Assembly (NCBI GenBank): GCA_028708005.1
Contig: JAQVZV010000059.1
Coordinates: forward strand, 1-5,216
Reading direction: 5' to 3'
Source of the DNA: Bacilli bacterium
GTDB lineage: Bacteria; Bacillota_I; Bacilli_A; RF39; UBA660
DNA: 5,216 nucleotides
Part shown: in pieces, positions 1-5,081 of the stretch
Position numbering within the stretch: position 1 is the stretch's first letter
Layout of the letters: each line of letters starts with the position of its first letter
Made by a program: the position numbers and the translations under genes
Notes under the pieces: generated by a model
Databases searched by the model: none
Told to the model about the DNA's origin: nothing
The model's input: the letters and a program-made list of their open reading frames with translations, nothing else

Positions 1-305
1 CAGATATCTTAGATAAGATTCCTAATACACCTCTTTATGAAGATGATGCTTTTGAAAGTCATGTTTTATATAAGTTTAAAAAAGAAAAACCGTTCACTAT
101 TACTCGTGATGGTAATGAATGGACAATTAGAGGTGACGATATAGAACGTTTATTTCGCATGACTAAATTTTCATCAACTGATGCTACTATCAGATTCGCT
201 AAAAAATTAAAAAATTATGGTGTCGATGACGAACTTAAAAAAATGGGCGCTCAAGATGGAGATATTGTTAAAATATTAGATTTTGAATTTGAATATAGAG
301 AGTAA
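1..305 (+). CDS. obg: Obg/CgtA-family GTPase, C-terminal part (5' end outside window)
   Basis: This is the last 100 codons of an Obg GTPase; the reading frame begins at base 3 and stops at TAA 303-305. The visible part covers the OCT domain that closes Obg proteins in Bacillota and many other bacteria. Recognisable stretches are FTITRDGNEWTIRG, then IERLFRMTKFSSTDATIRF, then the ending KKMGAQDGDIVKILDFEFEY, all typical of that domain. The glycine-rich Obg fold and the G domain must lie upstream and are not seen. Obg is an essential ribosome-associated GTPase involved in 50S assembly and stress/(p)ppGpp signalling (family knowledge). The frame is intact to its stop and is followed after 14 bases by a strong terminator, so obg is the last gene of its transcription unit. 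Identification is secure from the OCT domain alone. Confidence 0.95.
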   Translation, partial: DILDKIPNTPLYEDDAFESHVLYKFKKEKPFTITRDGNEWTIRGDDIERLFRMTKFSSTDATIRFAKKLKNYGVDDELKKMGAQDGDIVKILDFEFEYRE

Positions 306-319
306 TTAAAAAAATATGC

Positions 320-348
320 AAAAGCAACTTCGATTTGAAGTTGCTTTT
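320..348. terminator. Bidirectional intrinsic terminator between obg and the DUF192 gene
   Basis: A perfect 12-bp stem, AAAAGCAACTTC (320-331) with GAAGTTGCTTTT (337-348), encloses a GATTT loop. The stem ends in T-residues on the plus strand. The A-run at 308-314 supplies U-residues for minus-strand transcripts, although these come a few bases beyond the stem. It lies 14 bases after the obg stop and 3 bases after the stop of the convergent DUF192 gene, so it can serve both. Confidence 0.9.
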
Positions 349-351
349 ATG

Positions 352-654
352 TTATCTATAATTTAATTTTTTTATACTTCCTATTGGTAATTCATATGTA
401 TAATATACGTCTTTTTTAGGTAAAATTATTCTATTCGGTTTAAAATTAGGATATGTATATAAAATGTTGTTATTTTTATCAGTCATTATAATATCAATAG
501 GTTGAAACATGAAAAAAGTATGAATAGCATTACATTTTTTAAATAAAAGACCTGATGTTATTTTGTTTCTTTTAAACATAAAACCTGTAATACGTTTAAT
601 AAAACTATTGCATTCAACAATATCTATGTCAAGTTTATTTACATTTATTTTCAT
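352..654 (-). CDS. DUF192 (COG1430) family small protein
   Basis: A 100-residue protein of the DUF192 family. Its signature is seen in order: GFMFKR at residues 24-29, GLLFKKC at 35-41, then IHTFFMFQPIDIIMTDK at 44-60, and a late ELP at 88-90. This matches the family pattern G-hM-[FY]-R ... G-M-h-F ... S-I-H-T-F-F-M-x-x-P-I-D. The length equals the bare domain: there is no signal peptide or lipobox, unlike many DUF192 proteins that are exported, so it should be cytoplasmic. The ATG at 654 is supported by GGTGA four bases upstream. The biochemical function of DUF192 is not established. The gene is divergent from a Flp-type pilin and shares its promoter region. From memory, small DUF192 proteins often occur beside Flp/Tad pilus genes in Bacillota, which makes a pilus-linked role a reasonable inference. 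Family call is firm; function is unknown. Confidence 0.9.
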   Translation of the reverse strand: MKINVNKLDIDIVECNSFIKRITGFMFKRNKITSGLLFKKCNAIHTFFMFQPIDIIMTDKNNNILYTYPNFKPNRIILPKKDVYYTYELPIGSIKKLNYR

Positions 655-669
655 TTAATCACCAAAACT

Positions 670-698
670 ATCATAACAAATAATGATAAGGTTGACAA
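670..698 (-). promoter_or_regulatory. Candidate promoter of the DUF192 gene
   Basis: Read on the minus strand, TTGTCA (698-693) is followed after exactly 17 bases by TATGAT (675-670), each one base from consensus. A start six or seven bases downstream would fall at about 663, inside or just before the GGTGA Shine-Dalgarno (663-659). The mRNA would therefore have a leader of only about 9 bases. The -35 hexamer overlaps that of the opposite-facing pilin promoter. Confidence 0.55.
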
Positions 699-720
699 TT
701 AATTTGATAAAAGATAAACT
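692..720 (+). promoter_or_regulatory. Candidate promoter of the Flp-type pilin gene
   Basis: A perfect -35 TTGACA (692-697) is followed after 17 bases by TAAACT (715-720), which matches four of six consensus -10 positions. A perfect TATAAT lies at 720-725, but at 22-base spacing it is too far from this -35, and no better -35 serves it. Either could be the true -10. The pilin start codon lies 27 bases past TAAACT. Confidence 0.5.
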
Positions 721-746
721 ATAATTAGAGAAAAATAGGTGGTTAA

Positions 747-965
747 ATGAAATGGTTATCTAATAAAGGACAAGCATTGATTGAATATGTATTGATTGTA
801 TCTTTAATTACGGTAGTAGCGATTAGTATTGTTAAAATCTTTGGAGGGTACCTCAAAGATGCCATTACTAAGTCATCATGTTCATTAGTTGATAAAGTCT
901 ATATAGAAGGAAGTTCTCCAGGAGATGGACGATGTGGTACCGAGAATGATTTCTGGACAGAATAG
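747..965 (+). CDS. Flp-type (type IVb) prepilin, 72 residues
   Basis: A small pilin of the Flp/Fap kind, the subunit of Tad-type surface pili. It has a short charged leader (residues 1-8, ending KG), then QALIEY followed by about 18 hydrophobic residues. This is a class III prepilin signal: cleavage after Gly8 places Glu13 at +5 and Tyr14 at +6, the hallmark residues read by TadV/FppA-type prepilin peptidases and needed for assembly. The hydrophobic helix (about 15-32) would anchor the subunit in the membrane and then pack in the pilus core. Beyond it lies a hydrophilic tail (35-72) with Cys45 and Cys63 and a Gly/Asp-rich segment; many Flp pilins stop sooner. The start at 747 has AGGTGG four bases upstream. 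The gene sits alone between its own promoter and terminator. No TadV, TadA or TadB/C gene is in the window, so assembly factors must be encoded elsewhere. It could instead be a minor pseudopilin (TadE/F-like), but its size favours Flp. Confidence 0.88.
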   Translation: MKWLSNKGQALIEYVLIVSLITVVAISIVKIFGGYLKDAITKSSCSLVDKVYIEGSSPGDGRCGTENDFWTE

Positions 966-981
966 TTATCTAAAGATGATT

Positions 982-1009
982 AAGAGCTAATTATGTTAGT
1001 TCTTTTTTT
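982..1009 (+). terminator. Intrinsic terminator of the pilin gene
   Basis: A 9-bp stem, AAGAGCTAA (982-990) with TTAGTTCTT (996-1004) and one G-U pair, closes a TTATG loop and runs into a T-tract to 1009. It begins 16 bases after the pilin stop, making that gene monocistronic. Confidence 0.85.
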
Positions 1010-1087
1010 ATGATGTAAGGATCGAAATTCCTCTTTATTTATAACTCAAATATAAATATATATAGCTAAAAAAATTAAATATGAAAT

Positions 1088-1105
1088 AAATAATGATAAT
1101 TATTT
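1088..1105. repeat. 18-bp dyad, possible operator
   Basis: AAATAATGATAATTATTT is a perfect inverted repeat of 7 bp around a 4-base centre. It covers the -35 region of the candidate promoter just downstream. Its right part resembles the 7-1-7 boxes bound by Fur/PerR-type regulators (TGATAAT at 1094-1100 is one half-site), but the other half matches poorly. In such AT-rich DNA, chance dyads are common. Confidence 0.3.
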
Positions 1106-1122
1106 CAAATATGTGTTATAAT
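1093..1122 (+). promoter_or_regulatory. Candidate promoter for the leader and phosphoesterase gene
   Basis: A perfect -10 TATAAT (1117-1122) is preceded by TGT, giving an extended -10 (TGnTATAAT). The -35 is ATGATA (1093-1098), four of six consensus bases at 18-base spacing; the extended -10 can compensate. Predicted start is about 1129. A second TATAAT at 1324-1329 nearer the gene has no acceptable -35. Confidence 0.5.
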
Positions 1123-1177
1123 TAAATTGACAATTGCAGTATAAGCATTAAGCTTATTTTTATTTATAAAATATTTC

Positions 1178-1267
1178 AGAGGGAAGTAGTATATTATGAT
1201 AATATTTGTAAGTAAAAAAATAGGTGTATTTGATGTAGTAAGATTCATTGGGGCTTACGTTCCTTTT
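1178..1267 (+). ncRNA. Possible structured leader RNA (multi-helix fold)
   Basis: Three helices can coexist. An outer stem pairs AGAGGGAA (1178-1185) with TTCCTTTT (1260-1267), with two G-U pairs. A hairpin is formed by ATATTAT/ATAATAT (1191-1205). A third stem pairs GTAAG (1208-1212) with CTTAC (1254-1258). The outer stem ends at the very base before the terminator-like hairpin starting at 1268, as expected if the fold stacks on or controls it. The pairings were found by eye and not energy-tested. The same stretch also holds a doubtful 37-codon ORF, which is an alternative explanation. Confidence 0.3.
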
Positions 1268-1309
1268 AAGACCATTTCAAATTTGTTTAGTGGTCTTTTT
1301 TATGCTTAA
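1196..1309 (+). CDS. Doubtful 37-codon ORF in the leader
   Basis: An ATG at 1196 opens a 37-residue frame ending at TAA 1307-1309. The product would be mostly hydrophobic with a few lysines (begins MIIFVSKKIGVFDVV, ends SGLFYA). I recognise no family. The nearest Shine-Dalgarno-like sequence, GAGGG at 1179-1183, is 12 bases from the ATG, longer than ideal, and an ATT start at 1193 would fit it better. The frame's 3' end overlaps a terminator-like hairpin, unusual for a free-standing gene but compatible with a leader peptide that couples translation to attenuation. The residue composition does not show a run of one amino acid as in classical amino-acid attenuators. It could equally be a chance frame in a structured RNA. 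Confidence 0.22.
   Translation: MIIFVSKKIGVFDVVRFIGAYVPFKTISNLFSGLFYA
1268..1301 (+). terminator. Terminator-like hairpin upstream of the phosphoesterase gene
   Basis: AAGACCA (1268-1274) pairs with TGGTCTT (1291-1297) around a 16-base loop, and the T-run continues to 1301. It points only in the plus direction, since the minus strand has no U-tract. It lies about 80 bases before the large gene's start codon with no clear gene ahead of it, so it probably acts as an attenuator rather than a gene end. Confidence 0.6.
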
Positions 1310-1365
1310 AATGTAAAGATTAATATAATATATGATAGTTTTGTAACTATATATATAGATTTTGC

Positions 1366-1372
1366 AGGGAGG
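1366..1372 (+). promoter_or_regulatory. Shine-Dalgarno fixing the start at 1380
   Basis: AGGGAGG lies seven bases before ATG 1380. A TTG at 1362 is in the same frame but sits upstream of this site, so starting there would make the ribosome-binding site part of the coding sequence; TTG 1362 also has no Shine-Dalgarno of its own. ATG 1380 is the better start. Confidence 0.9.
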
Positions 1373-1379
1373 TATAAGT

Positions 1380-4300
1380 ATGACATTAAATGTTGAAAAT
1401 GAAGTACAAGTTAAAGAAAATGTAGAAATGGAGGTATTGAGTAGAGAGAAAGTTATCAGGGGACTAAAATCACAAACAATTTCTCAATTTATGAGAAAAT
1501 ATAGTAAAATATCTAAATTCAATCTAGATAAGGATCATAAAGTTAAACTTTGTTCCTCTGATACTTTTATAAATACAGTCAGAGATTTATCAAATAAATA
1601 TAAAGATAAAGAATCCCCAATAATAATGGGACAGGTTAGTGGATTCTATGAAATAGCTACTTTAGCAGGCTTAACAGCTCAAACATGTAAAGAAAAAACC
1701 AAGCCTTTTGTGTTGATTTTTGATAGGGATTTGAACAATATGCAGAATGCTATTTTTAATTCCTTATTAATAAATATGAGTAATAGTAAAGAAGAATTTC
1801 TGGTTAAATTATTTGGTTTAAGAAAAATAGATATCTTAAAGGCATTTGATTTAAAGCAATATAGTAAAATGCTTAAAGAAGTAAGAGGATCATCTGATAC
1901 TAATCATTTTGCAGATGAAGAGGAACTTGATCAATATATTGAAGGAGAATATATTGATAACGAAATGATTGATAATATTTTAAGAAATCAATTTAAATTT
2001 AAAAACTTAGAAAATTATGTTAGAGCAATGAATCGTTATGATGCTGATGCTCATTATAATTTGCTGATAGAAGATGCTAGAAATAAACTTCGTGATAAGA
2101 CAATGTTTAAACTTTTTAAAACGACCGCTCGTAATATTTGTGATTATTTGGCAATGGATAATAATTATTATGATTTTATTCAATATTTATCTGATGATCT
2201 TAAACGTAATAATGGGGGCCATATATTAAATAACGATGATGCTTTTTTAGGATATAAGTCGTTGATGTTAAAAAGTGGTAAAGGTAATATAAAATTTTTA
2301 CCAGGAGTTGATATTAGCACTCCTGAGGGATTGGAACAATTATCTAGCACCCTTAAAGCTATTAATATAATTTCTGATCAAGTGAGTAATGATACTTTTC
2401 CTGTTGATATTGCTGTTATTCCACATATTCATAGATTAAAAGATACATACCCTTTTATTAAGAAAACGGTTCAAGATTATGTGGTTGCTGATAGGGACTC
2501 TCAAAAGACGAAATGCAACTGGTCATCTCATCCGACTGCCACATTAAATATAAGGAGTTATAATAGCATAGGTGCTCAATTTATAAAAGATGAACGTGAT
2601 AACAGAATTCCTCTTACTGATCTTCATAAAATTGAGCCGGTAAAAGGGTTTCCGCTTATCTCATTTATTGCTGGTGCTAATTATGGAAATATATATCATA
2701 GTGAGATTGATACTCAAAATATGATAGACATGGCTATTGCTGATGGTGTAGACACAATTTGTATACAAGGACTTTTTTATGCAACATATTATCATCATCA
2801 AACCAGCAGACGTATGTTAAATGATCCGTCATATGAGACGTTAGATGCTAGATTAAAAGTAGCTAGGAAATTAATTAAGAAAATTAATGATGCTGGAATT
2901 AAAGTAATATACCAGATGGGTGATGAAGAGAATCATCTATATCAAGATATGTTTAAGATTTATACAAGAGAGCAGGGAGTCACAGGAGCTAATTTTCTAA
3001 AAAGAGAAGACTTAAGAACGAGGTATGATTGGGTAAGACCTGTTATCAGTCAACAATTAATTCCATATTTAATTCGCCGTGGTGAGGATATAACCATGTT
3101 TAATACTGATGAAGCTACAAAAACACGAGTTTCAGAGGTTTGTCATGCATTAAAGGCATATTATGAAGGTTCTCCTTTAGGTGATTTAGCCAAATATATA
3201 GATCCGCAATACCTTGAAGATACAGATATGTTTAAAGTTGTCTTTTCAACGGTAGTTAATTATGATGAAAAAGATCCTGCGCTGTCACTTAATTTAATAA
3301 ATAATCCTAACTTTTCTTACATTACACAATATGGTAATCCTGATGCAGGAATAAGAAAATATATTAGGACGATGCAAACCGGAGCAGTAAGTAAATATCC
3401 AATAAATCAAATTCCACAACTTACGGTTGATAGTCGCCAAGGTTATATGTCGCTAGAAGTAATGGATGATCAAATAGCCTTGAATGTTCCTCAAATGATT
3501 AATGATGAATGGTATATTACGGAACAAGGATTACTCCCGGGAACAAAGGAACATATACTAGCAGATCCTACTCATAAGCGAGTAACACAAATGCAAACTA
3601 AGCCTAATTATCCGGGTGGATGGACAATTACAGGTGACGCAAGAGAAATTTTAAGAATTGTTCCTTACTATAAACGTGTGCGTGAAGTAATGGAATATGT
3701 TCAAAAAACAGGAGAGGCACTCCCTGAACTTAGTGTATTGCATGTCAATGACACCCAATTTGGCTCCCCTACTGAACGTATTAAGTATTTTCTAAAGATG
3801 TTAGATGTGGCTTTCTATAAATATAATATTAGAGGAATATGGGGAAACGGAGATTACCAACAAGGGTGGAATTATCCTAAATTTGCTCTTGAATCAAGAC
3901 ATTTAGGATCTATGTCAGTCAGTCAACAGATGATAGATGCTGTCAAACTACAAAGGCCATGGATAAGGAGAGCTTTTGGCGTAGTAAATCCTGATATTTT
4001 TGAAGTAGAAGATCCAAAATTAGGAATAAAGATTGACTCAGAACGCGCAAATCAAATATTATCTAGTTTAGTAAATAGCAACTTAATTAAAGTTCAAAAT
4101 GGAATATATGGAAAGGTATATGCAATAGATAAAGATATTGATTATAAGGTCGTCGACTTAAGATTACCTTCTATATATCGTCAATATGAACAATTTATAA
4201 GAGAGAAGCTTTGTTCTATTCACCGTCTTTGGTTTTATCATTTGGTTGAGGGTAATCATGAGTATAATACAGATTGGAATCAAAAAGGTTATAAACTTAT

Positions 4301-4931
4301 AGAACATCTTAAACAAGATTTGGATAATCTTAAAGCATTCTCTGGGACTGATTTAGAGGTAGTGTTGACTGAATATTTTGTAAATAAAAATGGTGATATT
4401 GTTAACGCACCATATGGTTCTAAAACTATTAATGGTTATAATATTGCATATGGTCATAAGTTTAGAGCTCCAGGAAAGGGCGGTGGGGGATCACCAACTA
4501 GAGCTATGGCAAATTACTTTGAACAAATGGGCTTAATGTCTAACAAATTTGATAGAGCATTCATGGGACATTTACATGTATACTCAACTGCTGTAATCAA
4601 TAATATGATGCTTAGTATTACTGGATGTTCAGCAGGTCAAAGTGGATACGAACAAGAACTTGGTTATAAAAGCCAACCAATGTATGTCATAGATAGATAT
4701 ATGCCCGATGGTCGTATAGTTGTTGATACTGTTGGTACGAAGTTTTTAGATACATGGGAAATTCAAAACCCAGAAGTTGCCGCTATAGGATTGGATAACT
4801 TTGTTGAACAATGTTTAACTCAGGAAGCACCAACTTTCGGACCTGATGAGCCTGAAAAAGTACAAGAACTACATGTTAGAAAACTTGTACCTTCTGGCGT
4901 TAATAAAGTAATTGGTCCTAAAATAAAATAG
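1380..4931 (+). CDS. Large two-module metallophosphoesterase-like protein (1183 residues)
   Basis: A single 1183-residue protein, soluble by eye, with no signal peptide or membrane segment. The C-terminal part shows the calcineurin-like phosphoesterase motifs in order: NDTQFG (Asp791, Gln793), GD (824-825), GNHE (958-961), a lone histidine in YGHKF (His1026), and GHLH (1063-1066). These residues normally bind two metal ions and cleave phosphodiester or phosphomonoester bonds. Motif I usually reads D-x-H; here the histidine is Gln793. Between GD and GNHE lie about 130 residues, several times the usual spacing; around 886-918 this insert resembles a small winged-helix segment. An earlier stretch (about 427-520) repeats the same pattern in degenerate form. 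Residues 1-420 are largely helical with an acidic patch near 179-199 and are unrecognised. The protein is far longer than typical family members (200-450 residues). It is transcribed alone, between a leader with an attenuator-like hairpin and its own terminator. Substrate is unknown; nuclease, nucleotidase or phosphatase are all possible. Confidence 0.85.
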   Translation: MTLNVENEVQVKENVEMEVLSREKVIRGLKSQTISQFMRKYSKISKFNLDKDHKVKLCSSDTFINTVRDLSNKYKDKESPIIMGQVSGFYEIATLAGLTAQTCKEKTKPFVLIFDRDLNNMQNAIFNSLLINMSNSKEEFLVKLFGLRKIDILKAFDLKQYSKMLKEVRGSSDTNHFADEEELDQYIEGEYIDNEMIDNILRNQFKFKNLENYVRAMNRYDADAHYNLLIEDARNKLRDKTMFKLFKTTARNICDYLAMDNNYYDFIQYLSDDLKRNNGGHILNNDDAFLGYKSLMLKSGKGNIKFLPGVDISTPEGLEQLSSTLKAINIISDQVSNDTFPVDIAVIPHIHRLKDTYPFIKKTVQDYVVADRDSQKTKCNWSSHPTATLNIRSYNSIGAQFIKDERDNRIPLTDLHKIEPVKGFPLISFIAGANYGNIYHSEIDTQNMIDMAIADGVDTICIQGLFYATYYHHQTSRRMLNDPSYETLDARLKVARKLIKKINDAGIKVIYQMGDEENHLYQDMFKIYTREQGVTGANFLKREDLRTRYDWVRPVISQQLIPYLIRRGEDITMFNTDEATKTRVSEVCHALKAYYEGSPLGDLAKYIDPQYLEDTDMFKVVFSTVVNYDEKDPALSLNLINNPNFSYITQYGNPDAGIRKYIRTMQTGAVSKYPINQIPQLTVDSRQGYMSLEVMDDQIALNVPQMINDEWYITEQGLLPGTKEHILADPTHKRVTQMQTKPNYPGGWTITGDAREILRIVPYYKRVREVMEYVQKTGEALPELSVLHVNDTQFGSPTERIKYFLKMLDVAFYKYNIRGIWGNGDYQQGWNYPKFALESRHLGSMSVSQQMIDAVKLQRPWIRRAFGVVNPDIFEVEDPKLGIKIDSERANQILSSLVNSNLIKVQNGIYGKVYAIDKDIDYKVVDLRLPSIYRQYEQFIREKLCSIHRLWFYHLVEGNHEYNTDWNQKGYKLIEHLKQDLDNLKAFSGTDLEVVLTEYFVNKNGDIVNAPYGSKTINGYNIAYGHKFRAPGKGGGGSPTRAMANYFEQMGLMSNKFDRAFMGHLHVYSTAVINNMMLSITGCSAGQSGYEQELGYKSQPMYVIDRYMPDGRIVVDTVGTKFLDTWEIQNPEVAAIGLDNFVEQCLTQEAPTFGPDEPEKVQELHVRKLVPSGVNKVIGPKIK

Positions 4932-4954
4932 ACTTTTTAAATAAAGTCTTTTTT
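4930..4954 (+). terminator. Intrinsic terminator overlapping the phosphoesterase stop codon
   Basis: AGACTTT (4930-4936) pairs with AAAGTCT (4943-4949) around a six-base loop and ends in six T's (4949-4954). The stem begins on the second base of the TAG stop codon (4929-4931), an economical arrangement that separates this gene from the next. Confidence 0.85.
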
Positions 4955-4984
4955 GTATCAAGATTATTTACTCAGCTTTTCAGT

Positions 4985-5000
4985 GGTGACAGTTGACACC
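4985..5000. repeat. GGTG/CACC dyad over the -35 of the downstream gene
   Basis: GGTGACAGTTGACACC is an imperfect 16-bp palindrome (GGTG ... CACC with partial inner symmetry) that also contains two TGACA copies. It covers the -35 hexamer at 4993-4998, the position expected for a repressor operator. It is notably more GC-rich than its surroundings. Confidence 0.35.
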
Positions 5001-5021
5001 GTCGATTAATTGTGCTACTAT
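4993..5021 (+). promoter_or_regulatory. Strong sigma-A-type promoter of the 3' partial gene
   Basis: TTGACA (4993-4998), a 17-base spacer, then TACTAT (5016-5021) preceded by TGC, giving an extended -10. This is the best promoter in the window. Predicted start is about 5028, leaving a leader of roughly 54 bases before the UUG start. Confidence 0.75.
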
Positions 5022-5081
5022 TTAATTATATTGAATTGATTTGTTTATAGTTGTAATTTATCTTCAAAGAGGTGATGCATA

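Larger units (their letters stand above)
1010..1379 (+). other. Intergenic region and likely structured 5' leader of the phosphoesterase gene
   Basis: This is about 370 bases without a confident protein gene. From left to right it holds AT-rich sequence with nothing recognisable (1010-1080), a dyad overlapping a candidate promoter (1088-1122), and a small hairpin ATAAGC/GCTTAT (1141-1157) followed by T-rich sequence. Next come several mutually compatible helices (1178-1267), a terminator-like hairpin (1268-1301), a second small hairpin ATAGTT/AACTAT (1335-1350), and the Shine-Dalgarno of the large gene. If transcription starts near 1129 the leader is about 250 bases and is interrupted by the terminator-like hairpin, the usual layout of an attenuator or riboswitch. 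It does not match the core of any riboswitch class I can recall (TPP, SAM, FMN, lysine, glycine, purine, cobalamin, yybP-ykoY, ydaO, ZTP, fluoride), nor a T-box. Confidence 0.4.

Noticed and set aside
1010..1080. Possible small gene or RNA after the pilin terminator
   Set aside because: Only AT-rich sequence with stops in all frames and a trivial 4-bp AGGA/TCCT pairing; nothing supportable.
1127..1155. TTGACA at 1127-1132 as the -35 of another promoter
   Set aside because: Sequences at 16-18 bases downstream (TAAGCT, AAGCTT, AGCTTA) are poor -10 boxes. The site falls at the predicted transcription start of the better promoter at 1093-1122.
1141..1157. ATAAGC/GCTTAT hairpin with following T-rich stretch as a terminator
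   Set aside because: The stem is only six AT-rich pairs and lies within about 12 bases of the predicted start, too early and too weak to be a convincing terminator.
1324..1329. TATAAT close to the phosphoesterase gene as its own promoter
   Set aside because: No acceptable -35 lies 15-19 bases upstream and there is no TGn extension. In AT-rich DNA this hexamer arises often by chance. It remains possible but unsupported.
1380..4931. SbcD/Mre11-type nuclease identity for the large protein
   Set aside because: The motif order is shared by the whole phosphoesterase superfamily. No SbcC/Rad50-like partner is present, motif I lacks the histidine, and length and insertion differ strongly.
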